Source of the DNA: Streptomyces sp. SCSIO 30461
GTDB lineage: Bacteria; Actinomycetota; Actinomycetes; Streptomycetales; Streptomycetaceae
Assembly (NCBI RefSeq): GCF_037023745.1
Contig: NZ_CP146101.1
Coordinates: forward strand, 4,332,001-4,396,000
DNA: 64,000 bases
Direction: 5' to 3'
Part shown: piece by piece, positions 26,607 through 35,207 of the stretch
Numbering within the stretch: position 1 is the stretch's first letter
How the letters are laid out: the number at the start of each line of letters is the position of its first letter
Made by a program: the position numbers and the translations under genes
Notes under the pieces: generated by a model
The model's database searches: none
The model's input: only the letters and a program-made list of their open reading frames with translations
What the model was told of the DNA's origin: nothing

Positions 26607-28324
26607 TCAGCTGGGCGCAGGAATCGGCGGAGCCGGGTGAGCGACCAGGTGTTGACGATGTCGTCCTTGGTCAGCCAGCCGCGCTGTGCCGTGGCCACCC
26701 CATAGCGCATGTAGGGCAGGTGCGTGGTGGAGTGGGAGTCCGAGTTCACCGCGAACGCCACCCCGTACCGCTTGGCACGCAGGATGTCCTCATCGCACAG
26801 GTCGAGGCGCTCGGGGTGGGCGTTGATCTCCAGGGCGGTGCCGGTCCTGGCGCAGGCCGCGAAGACCGCGTCGAAGTCGGCGTCGATGCCGGGGCGTTTG
26901 CCGATGCGGCGGGTGGTGGGGTGTCCGATGATCGCGACATACGGATTCTCACAGGCGCGGATCAGGCGGCGGGTGAGCGCCTCCCGGCTCTGGTTGAAGT
27001 GCGAGTGGATGGAGGCGACGCAGATGTCGAATCCGGCGAGGAACTCGTCGGGCCAGTCGACGCCCCCGTCCGGTGCGATGTTGAGTTCGGTGCCGTGCAG
27101 CAGCCGCATTCCCTTGTGCTTGCGGTCGAGCGCGCGGACCTGCTCGCGCTGGGCGAGCATCTTCTCCTTGGTCATGCGCTGCATGGCGAGGTCAGGTGCG
27201 TGGTCGGTGACGGCGTAATAGGAATAGCCGCGTCCGGCGGCTGCGGCGACCATGTCCGCCAGCGAGGCAAGGCCGTCGGTGAGGTCGGTGTGGGTGTGCA
27301 GATCCCCGCGGATGTCCTTCTCGGTGACCAGCTCAGGCAGTTCGCCGCGCAGCCCGGCCGCGATCTCACCCCGGTCCTCGCGCAGGGTGGGCGGGATCCA
27401 GGGCAGCCCGAGGCGTTCGTAGATCTCCTCCTCGGTCCTGGAGACGACCCTCTTCCCGCTCTCGGCGTCGAAGAGTCCGTACTCGGAGAGTTTCAGCCCG
27501 AGGCGGACGGCGATCTCGCGGGTGCGGATATTGTGCGCCTTGGAACCGGTGAAGTACTGGAGGCCGCCGCCCCAGGAGTCGGGCGGCAGCACCCGCAGAT
27601 CGACCTGGAGGCCCCTGGTGGTACGGATGGACGTCTTCTTCTCGCCGTGTGCAATGACCTCCGCGGTGTACGGGAGGCGTCTGAGGGCCTCCATGAACGG
27701 CGCCGACTTCTTGGCGGCGACGAGGATGTCGATGTCACCGATGGTCTCGCGCATCCGGCGCAGCGACCCGGCGTAGGCGCAGCCCTCGCAGCCCTTGATC
27801 TCCGAAAGGGCGGCAACGATCTGCTCGGCAGAGTCCATCGCGGCGTTGAGAAGGATTCTGCTTCCGGCCCTCTGCATCAGGGCGATGCCGTGCAGGAGGT
27901 TCTCCTCGGTCTTCTCGCCGAAGCCCTTGAGTTCCCTGAGGCGCTCCTGGTGGATGGCGTCGAGGAGTTGGTCGACTGAGGCGACCTCCAGTTCCCGATA
28001 GAGGAGCAGGGCCCTCTTGGGTCCGAGCATGGGGATGGCCATCAGTTCCCGGACCCCGGCCGGGATGGACTGCCTGCGCTCCTCGACGACGGCGATCCGG
28101 CCGGTCGTCAGGTACTCGGTGACCTTGTCGGCGATCGACTTGCCGACGTTGGGGATCTCCTTCAGTCCCTTGGCGTCGAGTGCGGCGACATCGGTGTGGT
28201 AGCCACCGATGGCGCGGGCGGCCTTCTCGTAGGAGCGAGCCCGAAAGGCGTCACCGCCCGTGATGGCGATGAGGTCGGCGTACTCCTGGAGCAGCGCTTC
28301 GATCTCCTCGTTGGCCTTGGGCAT
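26603..28324 (-). CDS. polX: DNA polymerase/3'-5' exonuclease PolX
   Basis: 573 aa. N-terminal helix-hairpin-helix and family X polymerase core (FRARSYEKAARAIGGYH, LKEIPNVGKSIADKV, GSLRRMRETIGDIDILVA with the catalytic Asp pair, and the third Asp in LQVDLRVLP), then a PHP exonuclease domain (DLHTHTDLTDG, YAVTDHAP, ASIHSHFNQSREALT, INAHPERLDL). Bacterial PolX fills short gaps in base-excision repair. The start is the ATG at 28324 matching the family (MPKANEEIEALLQEY), not the longer frame. It stands alone. Confidence 0.95.
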   Translation of the reverse strand: MPKANEEIEALLQEYADLIAITGGDAFRARSYEKAARAIGGYHTDVAALDAKGLKEIPNVGKSIADKVTEYLTTGRIAVVEERRQSIPAGVRELMAIPMLGPKRALLLYRELEVASVDQLLDAIHQERLRELKGFGEKTEENLLHGIALMQRAGSRILLNAAMDSAEQIVAALSEIKGCEGCAYAGSLRRMRETIGDIDILVAAKKSAPFMEALRRLPYTAEVIAHGEKKTSIRTTRGLQVDLRVLPPDSWGGGLQYFTGSKAHNIRTREIAVRLGLKLSEYGLFDAESGKRVVSRTEEEIYERLGLPWIPPTLREDRGEIAAGLRGELPELVTEKDIRGDLHTHTDLTDGLASLADMVAAAAGRGYSYYAVTDHAPDLAMQRMTKEKMLAQREQVRALDRKHKGMRLLHGTELNIAPDGGVDWPDEFLAGFDICVASIHSHFNQSREALTRRLIRACENPYVAIIGHPTTRRIGKRPGIDADFDAVFAACARTGTALEINAHPERLDLCDEDILRAKRYGVAFAVNSDSHSTTHLPYMRYGVATAQRGWLTKDDIVNTWSLTRLRRFLRPAD

Positions 28325-28748
28325 GGTTCCAGCGTCACATGAGGTCCGGCGGCATGCGCTGAGCGGCGTGGCCCTGGAACACGCGGTCCTGCGGTGTCCG
28401 CCGGGTGGGAGACACGAGCGCGATCCCGAGCGTTGTCGCCGGATCACCGAGCTCCGCGAGACATCGTTCCGGTCCGAGCGCTCACTCGCCGAACAGCGGG
28501 CGGCGGTACCGGGAATGCCTGGGGAGCAGCCTGCGAAGGCGATGGTCACGATATCGATCTGCGCGACCCGGAGGATCACGCGGCGGGCAACCACTGGAGT
28601 GACGAGCAGGGGAATCCCGAGCGCAGTATCGGACCGGGTCGGGGTAATGGTGTCGGTCGGCAAGCCTGATGGCCGTGATGCGGGCGGGTACGGCCCGGCC
28701 TAGCCTCGAATGAGTGGTCCGTTCGGGGGAATCGAGAGAGAAGAGCCG
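28325..28748. other. 424-bp divergent intergenic region
   Basis: Separates polX (minus) from the esterase gene (plus). Open frames are present on both strands but are extensions of the neighbouring frames with no ribosome sites of their own. I see no gene, repeat or clear hairpin. A GAGAGAAGAG stretch before 28749 serves as the ribosome site of the esterase. Confidence 0.6.
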
Positions 28749-29717
28749 ATGTCAACCGCCTACATGTCCAGCTCGCCGGTGCTAGAGCCCGAGGCGTCGG
28801 AGCTCGCGGCGGCGACCAGCAACCACCCGTTCCTCTTCGAGATGCCTCCGGCGGAAGGCCGAAAGACCGTCGACGACGTGCAGTCGGGCGAGATCCCCAT
28901 GCCTGCGGTCGACGAGGAGTGGATCACGGTACACAGCGGCCCGACCGGCTCGGTGCGTGCCCGTATCGTCAGACCGGCCGGCGCCACCGGGAGCATCCCC
29001 GTGATCCTTTACATCCATGGCGCGGGGTGGGTGTTCGGTGACGCACACACCCATGACCGGCTGGTGCGGGAACTCGCCACCGGGGTGGGCGCCGCCGTCG
29101 TCTTCCCCGAGTACGACCGCTCGCCGGAGGCCCACTACCCGATCGCGATCGAGCAGAACTACGCCGTCGCGCGATGGGTGGTCTCCGACGGCGCGAACAA
29201 GGACCTGGACGCATCCCGGATGGCCGTCGCGGGCGATTCGGTGGGCGGGAACATGGCGATCGCGCTGACCCTGATGGCGAAGGAGCGCGGGGACGTCTCC
29301 CTGGTGCAGCAGGTGCTCTTCTACCCGGTGACCGACGCGAACTTCGACACCCCCTCGTACCACCAGTTCGCCGAGGGCTATTCCCTGCGGCGCGACGGGA
29401 TGCAGTGGTTCTGGGACCAGTACACGACCGACGAACGTGAACGCGCCCAGATCACCGCGTCGCCGCTGCGTGCGTCGCTGGACGAGCTCGCGGGGCTGCC
29501 TCCGGCGCTGGTGATCACCGGTGAGGCGGATGTGCTGCGCGACGAGGGCGAGGCCTACGCGAACAAACTGCGCCAGGCCGGCGTGCCGGTGACCTCCACG
29601 CGCTACCAGGGCATCATCCATGACTTCGTCATGCTGAACGCGCTGCGCTCGACCCAGGCCGCGAAGGCGGCGATCGCGCAGGCCACGACGGCACTCAGGG
29701 AAGCGCTGCACCCTTGA
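28749..29717 (+). CDS. alpha/beta hydrolase, HSL-type esterase (322 aa)
   Basis: Hormone-sensitive-lipase family: oxyanion motif YIHGAGWVFGD (HGAG instead of the commoner HGGG), nucleophile motif AGDSVGGNMA, acid in ITGEADVLRDEG, and catalytic His in GIIHDFVML. About 50 residues precede the core and may form the lid. No signal peptide, so it is cytoplasmic, acting on short acyl esters. ATG 28749 follows a purine-rich site. Its stop codon lies inside a 17-bp tandem repeat. Confidence 0.92.
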   Translation: MSTAYMSSSPVLEPEASELAAATSNHPFLFEMPPAEGRKTVDDVQSGEIPMPAVDEEWITVHSGPTGSVRARIVRPAGATGSIPVILYIHGAGWVFGDAHTHDRLVRELATGVGAAVVFPEYDRSPEAHYPIAIEQNYAVARWVVSDGANKDLDASRMAVAGDSVGGNMAIALTLMAKERGDVSLVQQVLFYPVTDANFDTPSYHQFAEGYSLRRDGMQWFWDQYTTDERERAQITASPLRASLDELAGLPPALVITGEADVLRDEGEAYANKLRQAGVPVTSTRYQGIIHDFVMLNALRSTQAAKAAIAQATTALREALHP

Positions 29718-29762
29718 CATCCTCTCCCCTCTGACATCCTCTCCCCTCGGCAACGGGGGAGG
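29715..29762 (+). repeat. 17-bp tandem repeat plus hairpin, IS200/IS605-like end relic
   Basis: TGACATCCTCTCCCCTC occurs twice in a row (29715-29731 and 29732-29748). The second copy can fold with GGGGGAGG at 29755-29762 around a short loop. TGACATCCTC..CCC..GGGGAGG hairpins mark the ends of IS200/IS605-type elements and orphan TnpB genes in actinomycetes. No transposase or TnpB frame follows, so this looks like a solo end, now serving as the stop codon and possibly terminator of the esterase gene. Confidence 0.65.
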
Positions 29763-29956
29763 TTCCCTCGTCACCGCGCCGGGGATCGCGCATCTGGAAC
29801 GCGGGCCGTGGGGTGTGCGCGACGACTGTGGGCGATCGTGTGGTCGGCCGGCGGCACGAGCGGCCGGCTACGGCCGTGAACACCTGGTCCAGGTCCTCTG
29901 GGCCGTCGCTCGGCCACGCGTCGCTGCCCGCACCCAGGACCCCGCGAAGGCGGCCG

Positions 29957-32257
29957 TCAGGCGACACCGGTCACCGTGTCCACCAGTCGGCGGCGCGACG
30001 CGCGGGCCGCGGGGAGCAGAGCGAGAGCGACCGCGCCGAGAACCGCAGCCGCCGCGACCGACACCGGCAGGGCCGGTGAGGATGCGTGCGCGATGCCCGA
30101 CCCGATGCCGCTGGAGCGGCCCTCCGCGTCGATGAGCCATCCGGCGAGCGGCACGCCCAGTGCCGTACCCACCACCGCTGCGGCCAGCGCGGTGAAGCCG
30201 ACGGCGGTCACCGTGACCGCCGTGATCTGGCGCGGTGACAGGCCGATCGCCTTGAGCGCGAGGAGGTCGCGCTCGCCTTCGCGCACCGTGCCGCCGATCG
30301 CCGTCGACACCTCGGTGAGCCCGATCAGGGCCAGCACGACGATCAGCCCGAGCACGACGCCGCGCATCGCCGACAGTCGGTCGGCGGGGCTGATGACCTC
30401 GTGGATGTCGAGCCTCCCCCCGGAGGCTTCGGAGAGTGCGGTGCGCACCTCGCCGGCGTCCGCGCCCGGATGCAGGCGCACCTGGTAGAGCGTGGCCCGC
30501 AGGGTGGGGTCGTTCTCGCGGAGGGTGTCCAGTGAGGTGGAGACGGTACGGCCGCCGTTCTCCGGTTCGATGCTGCGTCCGACGATGTGCAGCACCTGGG
30601 GGTGGCCGGCGACCGTGATCCTCACCCAGTCGCCGACCCGCACGTCGAGGAGGTCCAGCAGTCCCTGTCCGGCGACGGCCTCGTCGGGTCCTGTGGGGAT
30701 CCGGCCCTCGACGACGGAGTAAGGGTAGGGCTGATCGCGGGTGCCGAAGCCGCGTAGCGCGATGGTGCCGGTCTGGCCGGGTGCCAGCGCGGCGACCTCG
30801 ACCCCGGGGTGGGCCGCCGCGACCCGGGGCTCGCGCTCGATGAGGGCTTCCGTCTCGGCGTCGCCGACGCCCTTGTCTGCACGGACGGTGAGCGCGGCGG
30901 CGACACCGAGTTCCTGTGGGTCGCTGTCGAACCGGTCGAGTGTGGTCCATGCGCCGAGCGCGACCGTGATCAACAGCAGCGGCAGTGCGAGCCGGGCCAC
31001 TGTCGCCGGTGTGTGCCGGCCGCGCGCGAAAGCCCGGTGGAAACCGAGCACCAGCGCCGGGGGTACCCGTAGGCCCAGCGCGCGGCGGCCCGGGCCGGTG
31101 AGCCCGCCCCGGGCGCCAGGTGCGGCGGACACTCCGGGCACCGGGGGCACGCGTCCGGCACGCCAGGCGGCGAGTGCGGTGGTGGCGCCGATGAACAGCA
31201 CGGCCCCCGCGGGCACGGCCGGGAGCACCGCGGTGTGGGCGGGCAGCCCCTGCCAGACACCGACCGCTTCCCCGAGCCTGCCGGGGATACGGCTGCCGAG
31301 TGCCCCGATGAGAGCGGTGGCGACGACGGCACCGAGCACGGCGTACGCCAGGTGCTGGACCAGGAAGACGCGCACCACCTGGCCGGGGGTGAATCCGATG
31401 GCCTTGAGGATGGAGATGTCGCGTAGGTGCCCGCGCACCCGGGTGCTGATCGCTCCATGGACGGCGAGGGCGGCGGCGAGCAGGGCGCCGAGTCCGAAGA
31501 GCCCCAGCACCTGCCCGAGCAGCCGGGTGTCGCCCTGGGCCTCGGCGCGCGCCTGTCGCCAGTCGGAGACGTCCTTGACGGCTCCCGCGCCGATGCGGGT
31601 GACGGCGCGCTGGACGGCGTAGTCGGTGTCGTCGGGGTCGGCAAGGAGCAGGCCGACGACCTGGCCCGGGCGGTCCCCGGCAGCTGCGGCGCCCACGGCA
31701 CCGGCGTGCGCCCATGCGGTGCCTGCCCGCTCGCCGGGGCGGTACCGGGGCTCGGCGGTGTCGGCGATGCCGACGACGGTGAGGGTCCGCCCTGACCCGG
31801 GCAGGGTGAGGGCGTCGCCGGGGGCGGCGACCAAGGCGCGGGCGAGACTGCTCTCCAGGACCACACCGTCCGGGCTCCCGGCGGTCAGCCAGTGTCCCGT
31901 GGTGAGCAGGGGTCGGCCGGTGGCGGGCGGTTCGGTGCCGGCTCCGCGCAGTTCGACGGTGGCCCGTGCGCCCCGGGACTCCACCGTGGTGTGCGCGGTG
32001 CGGTAGGGGCCCGCGACGGCGTCGACGCCGTCGAGTGCGGTGAGTGCGCTCGTATCGGCGTCCGGGCCGGTGTGGATCCAGACATGGGCCCCGCGGGACT
32101 GGGTGAACACCCGCTGCCAGGGGTTGGTGGCATAGCCGAAGAGCGCGGCGGCCAGCAGCAGCGCGGCGACGATCCCGGCGGTGGCCGAGACGATGAACAG
32201 CGCCTCGCCCCGGTGTGTGCGCAGATCGGCGTGTGCCCAGCGTAGTGTGGCCCGCAC
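29957..32257 (-). CDS. FtsX/MacB-like ABC exporter permease (766 aa)
   Basis: Two FtsX domains in tandem, ten or so helices in all: an N-terminal anchor (ALFIVSATAGIVAALLLAAA), a large extracytoplasmic domain (about 45-260), three helices, a second external domain, and a last FtsX block (VVLGLIVVLALIGLTEVSTA, AVTVTAVGFTALAAAVVGTA). Start GTG 32257. It follows its ATPase by 2 bp. This is the layout of lipoprotein-release or peptide-resistance exporters controlled by a PadR regulator; the substrate is unknown. Confidence 0.9.
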   Translation of the reverse strand: MRATLRWAHADLRTHRGEALFIVSATAGIVAALLLAAALFGYATNPWQRVFTQSRGAHVWIHTGPDADTSALTALDGVDAVAGPYRTAHTTVESRGARATVELRGAGTEPPATGRPLLTTGHWLTAGSPDGVVLESSLARALVAAPGDALTLPGSGRTLTVVGIADTAEPRYRPGERAGTAWAHAGAVGAAAAGDRPGQVVGLLLADPDDTDYAVQRAVTRIGAGAVKDVSDWRQARAEAQGDTRLLGQVLGLFGLGALLAAALAVHGAISTRVRGHLRDISILKAIGFTPGQVVRVFLVQHLAYAVLGAVVATALIGALGSRIPGRLGEAVGVWQGLPAHTAVLPAVPAGAVLFIGATTALAAWRAGRVPPVPGVSAAPGARGGLTGPGRRALGLRVPPALVLGFHRAFARGRHTPATVARLALPLLLITVALGAWTTLDRFDSDPQELGVAAALTVRADKGVGDAETEALIEREPRVAAAHPGVEVAALAPGQTGTIALRGFGTRDQPYPYSVVEGRIPTGPDEAVAGQGLLDLLDVRVGDWVRITVAGHPQVLHIVGRSIEPENGGRTVSTSLDTLRENDPTLRATLYQVRLHPGADAGEVRTALSEASGGRLDIHEVISPADRLSAMRGVVLGLIVVLALIGLTEVSTAIGGTVREGERDLLALKAIGLSPRQITAVTVTAVGFTALAAAVVGTALGVPLAGWLIDAEGRSSGIGSGIAHASSPALPVSVAAAAVLGAVALALLPAARASRRRLVDTVTGVA

Positions 32258-32259
32258 GC

Positions 32260-33024
32260 TCAGTCCTTCAGTTCGAGGACGCCGGACAGTCCGCCGCCCC
32301 TGGACGGTGTGCCGCCGAGTTCGGCGTCGTCGGCTATGCGCCCGTCGAAGAAGCTGATGACGCGGTCGGCGGCGCTGGCCAGCCGGGCGTCATGGGTGAC
32401 CAGCAGGATCGTCTGACCGCGCTGGTGGAAGCGGGACAGCAGCCGCATCACCTCGCGGGTGGCCTTGCTGTCCAGGCTGCCCGCCGGCTCGTCGGCGAGC
32501 AGCAGCCGCGGGTGGTTGACGAGGGCGCGGGCGAGGGCGACCCGCTGCTGCTCACCGCCGGACAGCTCGCCCGGCATGCTGCGTGCCTTGCCCTCCAGGC
32601 CCAGTTCGGCCAGCAGTTCCTCACGCTCGGCGCGGGCCTGCCTGGGACGGGTGCCGGCGAGCAGCGCGGGCAGTTCCACGTTGTCGGCGACGGTCAGGTT
32701 GGACACCAGGTTGAAGAACTGGAAGACGATCCCGATCCGCCGCCGGCGCTCCATCGCCCAGCGGGCCTCGCTGTAGGAGTCGGTGCGTTCCCCGTCGAGC
32801 CAGATACTGCCGCTGTCCGGCTGCTGGAGTCCGCCGAGCAGGTGCAGCAGGGTCGACTTTCCCGCCCCGGACGGACCGGTGACGGCCACGAACTCGCCAT
32901 GGCGTACGGAGAGGTCCACACCCCGTACGGCATGCGCCGGGGCGCCTTCGCCGCGGTGCGTCTTGACCAGGCCCGCGGCCCGCAGCAGGGGGGTGGTCGG
33001 GGCGGGGTCCGCTGTGTCGCTCAT
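32260..33024 (-). CDS. ABC exporter ATP-binding protein (MacB/LolD-type, 254 aa)
   Basis: Walker A TGPSGAGKST near residue 55, Q-loop IVFQFFNLV, signature LSGGEQQRVALARAL, Walker B LLLADEPAGSLD and THDARLAS His loop are complete. The sequence is typical of ATPases that partner FtsX-type permeases. The ATG at 33024 overlaps the stop of the PadR gene (ATGA) and the permease starts 2 bp on, so regulator, ATPase and permease form one coupled operon. Confidence 0.94.
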   Translation of the reverse strand: MSDTADPAPTTPLLRAAGLVKTHRGEGAPAHAVRGVDLSVRHGEFVAVTGPSGAGKSTLLHLLGGLQQPDSGSIWLDGERTDSYSEARWAMERRRRIGIVFQFFNLVSNLTVADNVELPALLAGTRPRQARAEREELLAELGLEGKARSMPGELSGGEQQRVALARALVNHPRLLLADEPAGSLDSKATREVMRLLSRFHQRGQTILLVTHDARLASAADRVISFFDGRIADDAELGGTPSRGGGLSGVLELKD

Positions 33025-33536
33025 TCCAGCCCTTCCAGCTCCTCCTGGCAGCGCTCCAGCCAGTCGAGGTCGGCTTGGAGGTGCAGCATGGCTCCCTCGA
33101 TCAGCAGGTGCGCTATGCGGTTGTCCCGGTTCTCGGTGGCGGACAGCTTGGACAGATTGCGCATGGTGTTGAGGTACTCACGGCGCTGCCTGTTGATGAG
33201 GGCGATCTGGTCGGCGAGTCCCGTCCGGGGCGCGAGGGCGAGTTTCATGAAGAACTCGTCCCGCACCCGTGGCTCGTCCGCCGTCTCCTCGAACCAGGCG
33301 CGCAGCGCCTCCGTCCCGGCTTCGGTGAGGCGGTAGATCCTCTTGTTGGGCCTGCTCGACTGGGCGACGTCCTCGCCCTCGATGAGCCCCGACTTCTCCA
33401 GCCGGCCGAGGGTGACGTAGATCTGGCCGACGTTCGGCTGAGGGTACGCGGAGCCCAGCAGTTGCTCAAGGTCCTGCTTGAGCTCATAGCCATGGGCCGG
33501 TCCCCGGGAGAGCAGTGCCAGGAGAGGCAGGCGCAC
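33021..33536 (-). CDS. PadR-family transcriptional regulator (171 aa)
   Basis: The N-terminal winged helix is typical: LLALLSRGPAHGYELKQDLE, YPQPNVGQIYVTLGRLEKSG, RIYRLTEAG; the C-terminal half is helical for dimer formation. The start is the GTG at 33536 with GGGAGGAAGG just upstream. Such regulators normally repress the exporter genes that follow and are released by the exported compound. The operator candidate lies at 33592-33623. Confidence 0.92.
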   Translation of the reverse strand: MRLPLLALLSRGPAHGYELKQDLEQLLGSAYPQPNVGQIYVTLGRLEKSGLIEGEDVAQSSRPNKRIYRLTEAGTEALRAWFEETADEPRVRDEFFMKLALAPRTGLADQIALINRQRREYLNTMRNLSKLSATENRDNRIAHLLIEGAMLHLQADLDWLERCQEELEGLE

Positions 33537-33591
33537 GCGTCCTTCCTCCCTCGTACTGTTGTCCCGCGCTTCCCGATCGCCATACCGGTCG

Positions 33592-33623
33592 GCATGCGAT
33601 GTCCGCCCTAGTATCGCGCATGC
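33592..33623. promoter_or_regulatory. imperfect palindrome upstream of padR, candidate operator
   Basis: GCATGCGAT (33592-33600) and ATCGCGCATGC (33613-33623) are inverted with a 2-base interruption. The dyad sits in the divergent space between the PadR gene and the lipoprotein gene at 33697 and overlaps a promoter-like GATACTAG on the minus strand. It is a likely PadR site by position only. Confidence 0.45.
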
Positions 33624-33696
33624 CTAACGGGTATACATGCCGTTGACCGGGCGAGGAAGCCCGGACCCGGGTACGCCGAGGTACAGGGAGGAACCT

Positions 33697-34980
33697 ATGC
33701 GGTGGATACGTGCCGCCGGTAGGGGTCTCCTGATCGCGGCGGTGGTGATCGCGGGCTGTGTGTCGTCGGACGCCGGTCCCGGCGGATCGCCCCCGGAGGG
33801 TGCCGGCGGCAGCGGGCGCGGGCCGGTGACCCTGGCGACCGCCGGTGTGCTCACCGGTTATCTGGCGCCCCTGCTGGAGGACTGGAACCGGGGGCATCCG
33901 GACGAGAGGGTCACGCTGGTGGAGCTGCCGGACTCGGCGGACGAGACTCGTGCCCAGATGGCCACCGAACTGCGCTCGGGCGCGGGCCGGTTCGACATCC
34001 TCAACATCGACGTCGCCTGGACCTCCGAGTTCGCCGCTGCGGGCTGGATCACCCCGCTGAAGCGCGGACGCTTCCCGCTGGACAGCTTCCTGCCGCCGGT
34101 CGTGGACACGGGGACGTACGAGGGCAGGCTGTACGCGGTCCCGTATGTCACGGACGCGGGGATGCTCTACTACCGCAAGGACATACTCGACCGGGAGGGC
34201 GAGCAACCACCGGACAGCTGGGCGGAGTTGGAGCGGCAGGCCAGGACCATCGCCCCGCGCTACGGCATCGGCGGCTACGCGGGCCAGTTCCTCCCGTACG
34301 AGGGGCTCACCGTCAACGCGACCGAGGCGGTCTACTCGGCGGGCGGCACGGTGCTCGGCGGCGACGGCCGGGTGACCCTGGACTCCCCCGCGGCCCGTGC
34401 CGGCATCGGATTCCTCGCCCGCGGAGTGCGTGACGGCTGGATCCCGAAGGAAGCACTCGGCTACAAGGAGGAGGAGTCCCGGCATGCCTTCCAGGACGGC
34501 CGGCTGCTCTTCCTCCGCAACTGGCCGTACGCCTACGCGGGGGCATCCGGACCCGGCTCTCGCGTCGCGGGGAAGTTCGGCGCCGTGCCACTGCCGGGGC
34601 CCGACGGGACGGGTACGAGCGTGCTCGGCGGGTCCAATCTCGCGGTCGGCACCGGTACCCGCCATCCCGAGACCGCCGGTGATCTGATCGCGTACCTCAC
34701 CAGCGCCCCGGTGCAGCGGAAGGTGCTGGCAGACGGCGCGCTGCCGCCGGTGCGGGCGGACCTCTACCAGGACCCGGCTCTCATACGCGAGTTCCCCTAT
34801 CTGCCGGCACTGCGCAAGAGCGTGCTGGCGGCGGCTCCGCGCCCGAAGAGCCCGCGGTACGAGCAGGTGAGCCTGGCCGTGCAAGCGGTGGTGCATGACG
34901 TGATGGCGCAGCACCAGGCGCCGGACGCCGCCGTGCGCAGGCTGAGCGGCGAGCTGGCCGCGATCGCCCGACGTGACTGA
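33697..34980 (+). CDS. sugar ABC transporter substrate-binding lipoprotein without adjacent permeases (427 aa)
   Basis: Lipoprotein leader (LIAAVVIAGC), then a family-1 solute-binding protein: VTLATAGVLTGYLAPLLEDW, FDILNIDVAWTSEFAAAGWI, LYAVPYVTDAGMLYYRKD, AFQDGRLLFLRNWPYAY. This is the maltose/trehalose type. GGGAGG precedes the ATG at 33697. No permease follows; the next gene is a GH13 enzyme with its own promoter, and a full importer with another binding protein comes after. It may share those permeases or serve the same sugar with different affinity. Confidence 0.9.
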   Translation: MRWIRAAGRGLLIAAVVIAGCVSSDAGPGGSPPEGAGGSGRGPVTLATAGVLTGYLAPLLEDWNRGHPDERVTLVELPDSADETRAQMATELRSGAGRFDILNIDVAWTSEFAAAGWITPLKRGRFPLDSFLPPVVDTGTYEGRLYAVPYVTDAGMLYYRKDILDREGEQPPDSWAELERQARTIAPRYGIGGYAGQFLPYEGLTVNATEAVYSAGGTVLGGDGRVTLDSPAARAGIGFLARGVRDGWIPKEALGYKEEESRHAFQDGRLLFLRNWPYAYAGASGPGSRVAGKFGAVPLPGPDGTGTSVLGGSNLAVGTGTRHPETAGDLIAYLTSAPVQRKVLADGALPPVRADLYQDPALIREFPYLPALRKSVLAAAPRPKSPRYEQVSLAVQAVVHDVMAQHQAPDAAVRRLSGELAAIARRD

Positions 34981-35092
34981 CCCTCGGGCACTGGTTAACC
35001 GTTAGGTATTCGATCACCCCCTCACACCCTCTTTCAGGGCGGAGAAACGCGGACATTACACCCAACTCGCCGGTACAGCTCTGCACAAACCG

Positions 35093-35123
35093 TTGACACC
35101 CTCTTGGCATTTCTACTTAACAT
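35093..35123 (+). promoter_or_regulatory. promoter-like -35/-10 pair before the GH13-sugar importer operon
   Basis: TTGACA (35093-35098) and TAACAT (35118-35123) are spaced 19 bp apart in an AT-richer stretch, 85 bp before the GH13 gene. A GGTTAACC palindrome at 34993-35000 may be part of a LacI-type operator. No other promoter of this quality is seen here, so the GH13 gene probably starts a separate transcript. Confidence 0.5.
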
Positions 35124-35207
35124 GAATGCATAACCGATGGCCTTCGACGCTGGGCCACGGATGCTCCTTCATGAAGCAACCTTCGTGCAGAAACAGGTCC
35201 ACGGGTG

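Noticed and set aside
28325..28663. N-terminal extension of the PolX frame and an opposite frame
   Set aside because: Family members start at MPKANEE-type residues; extension lacks bias and motifs.
29763..29956. possible TnpB or guide-RNA remnant after the IS605-like end
   Set aside because: No frame shows TnpB RuvC or zinc motifs; only the terminal hairpin is recognisable.
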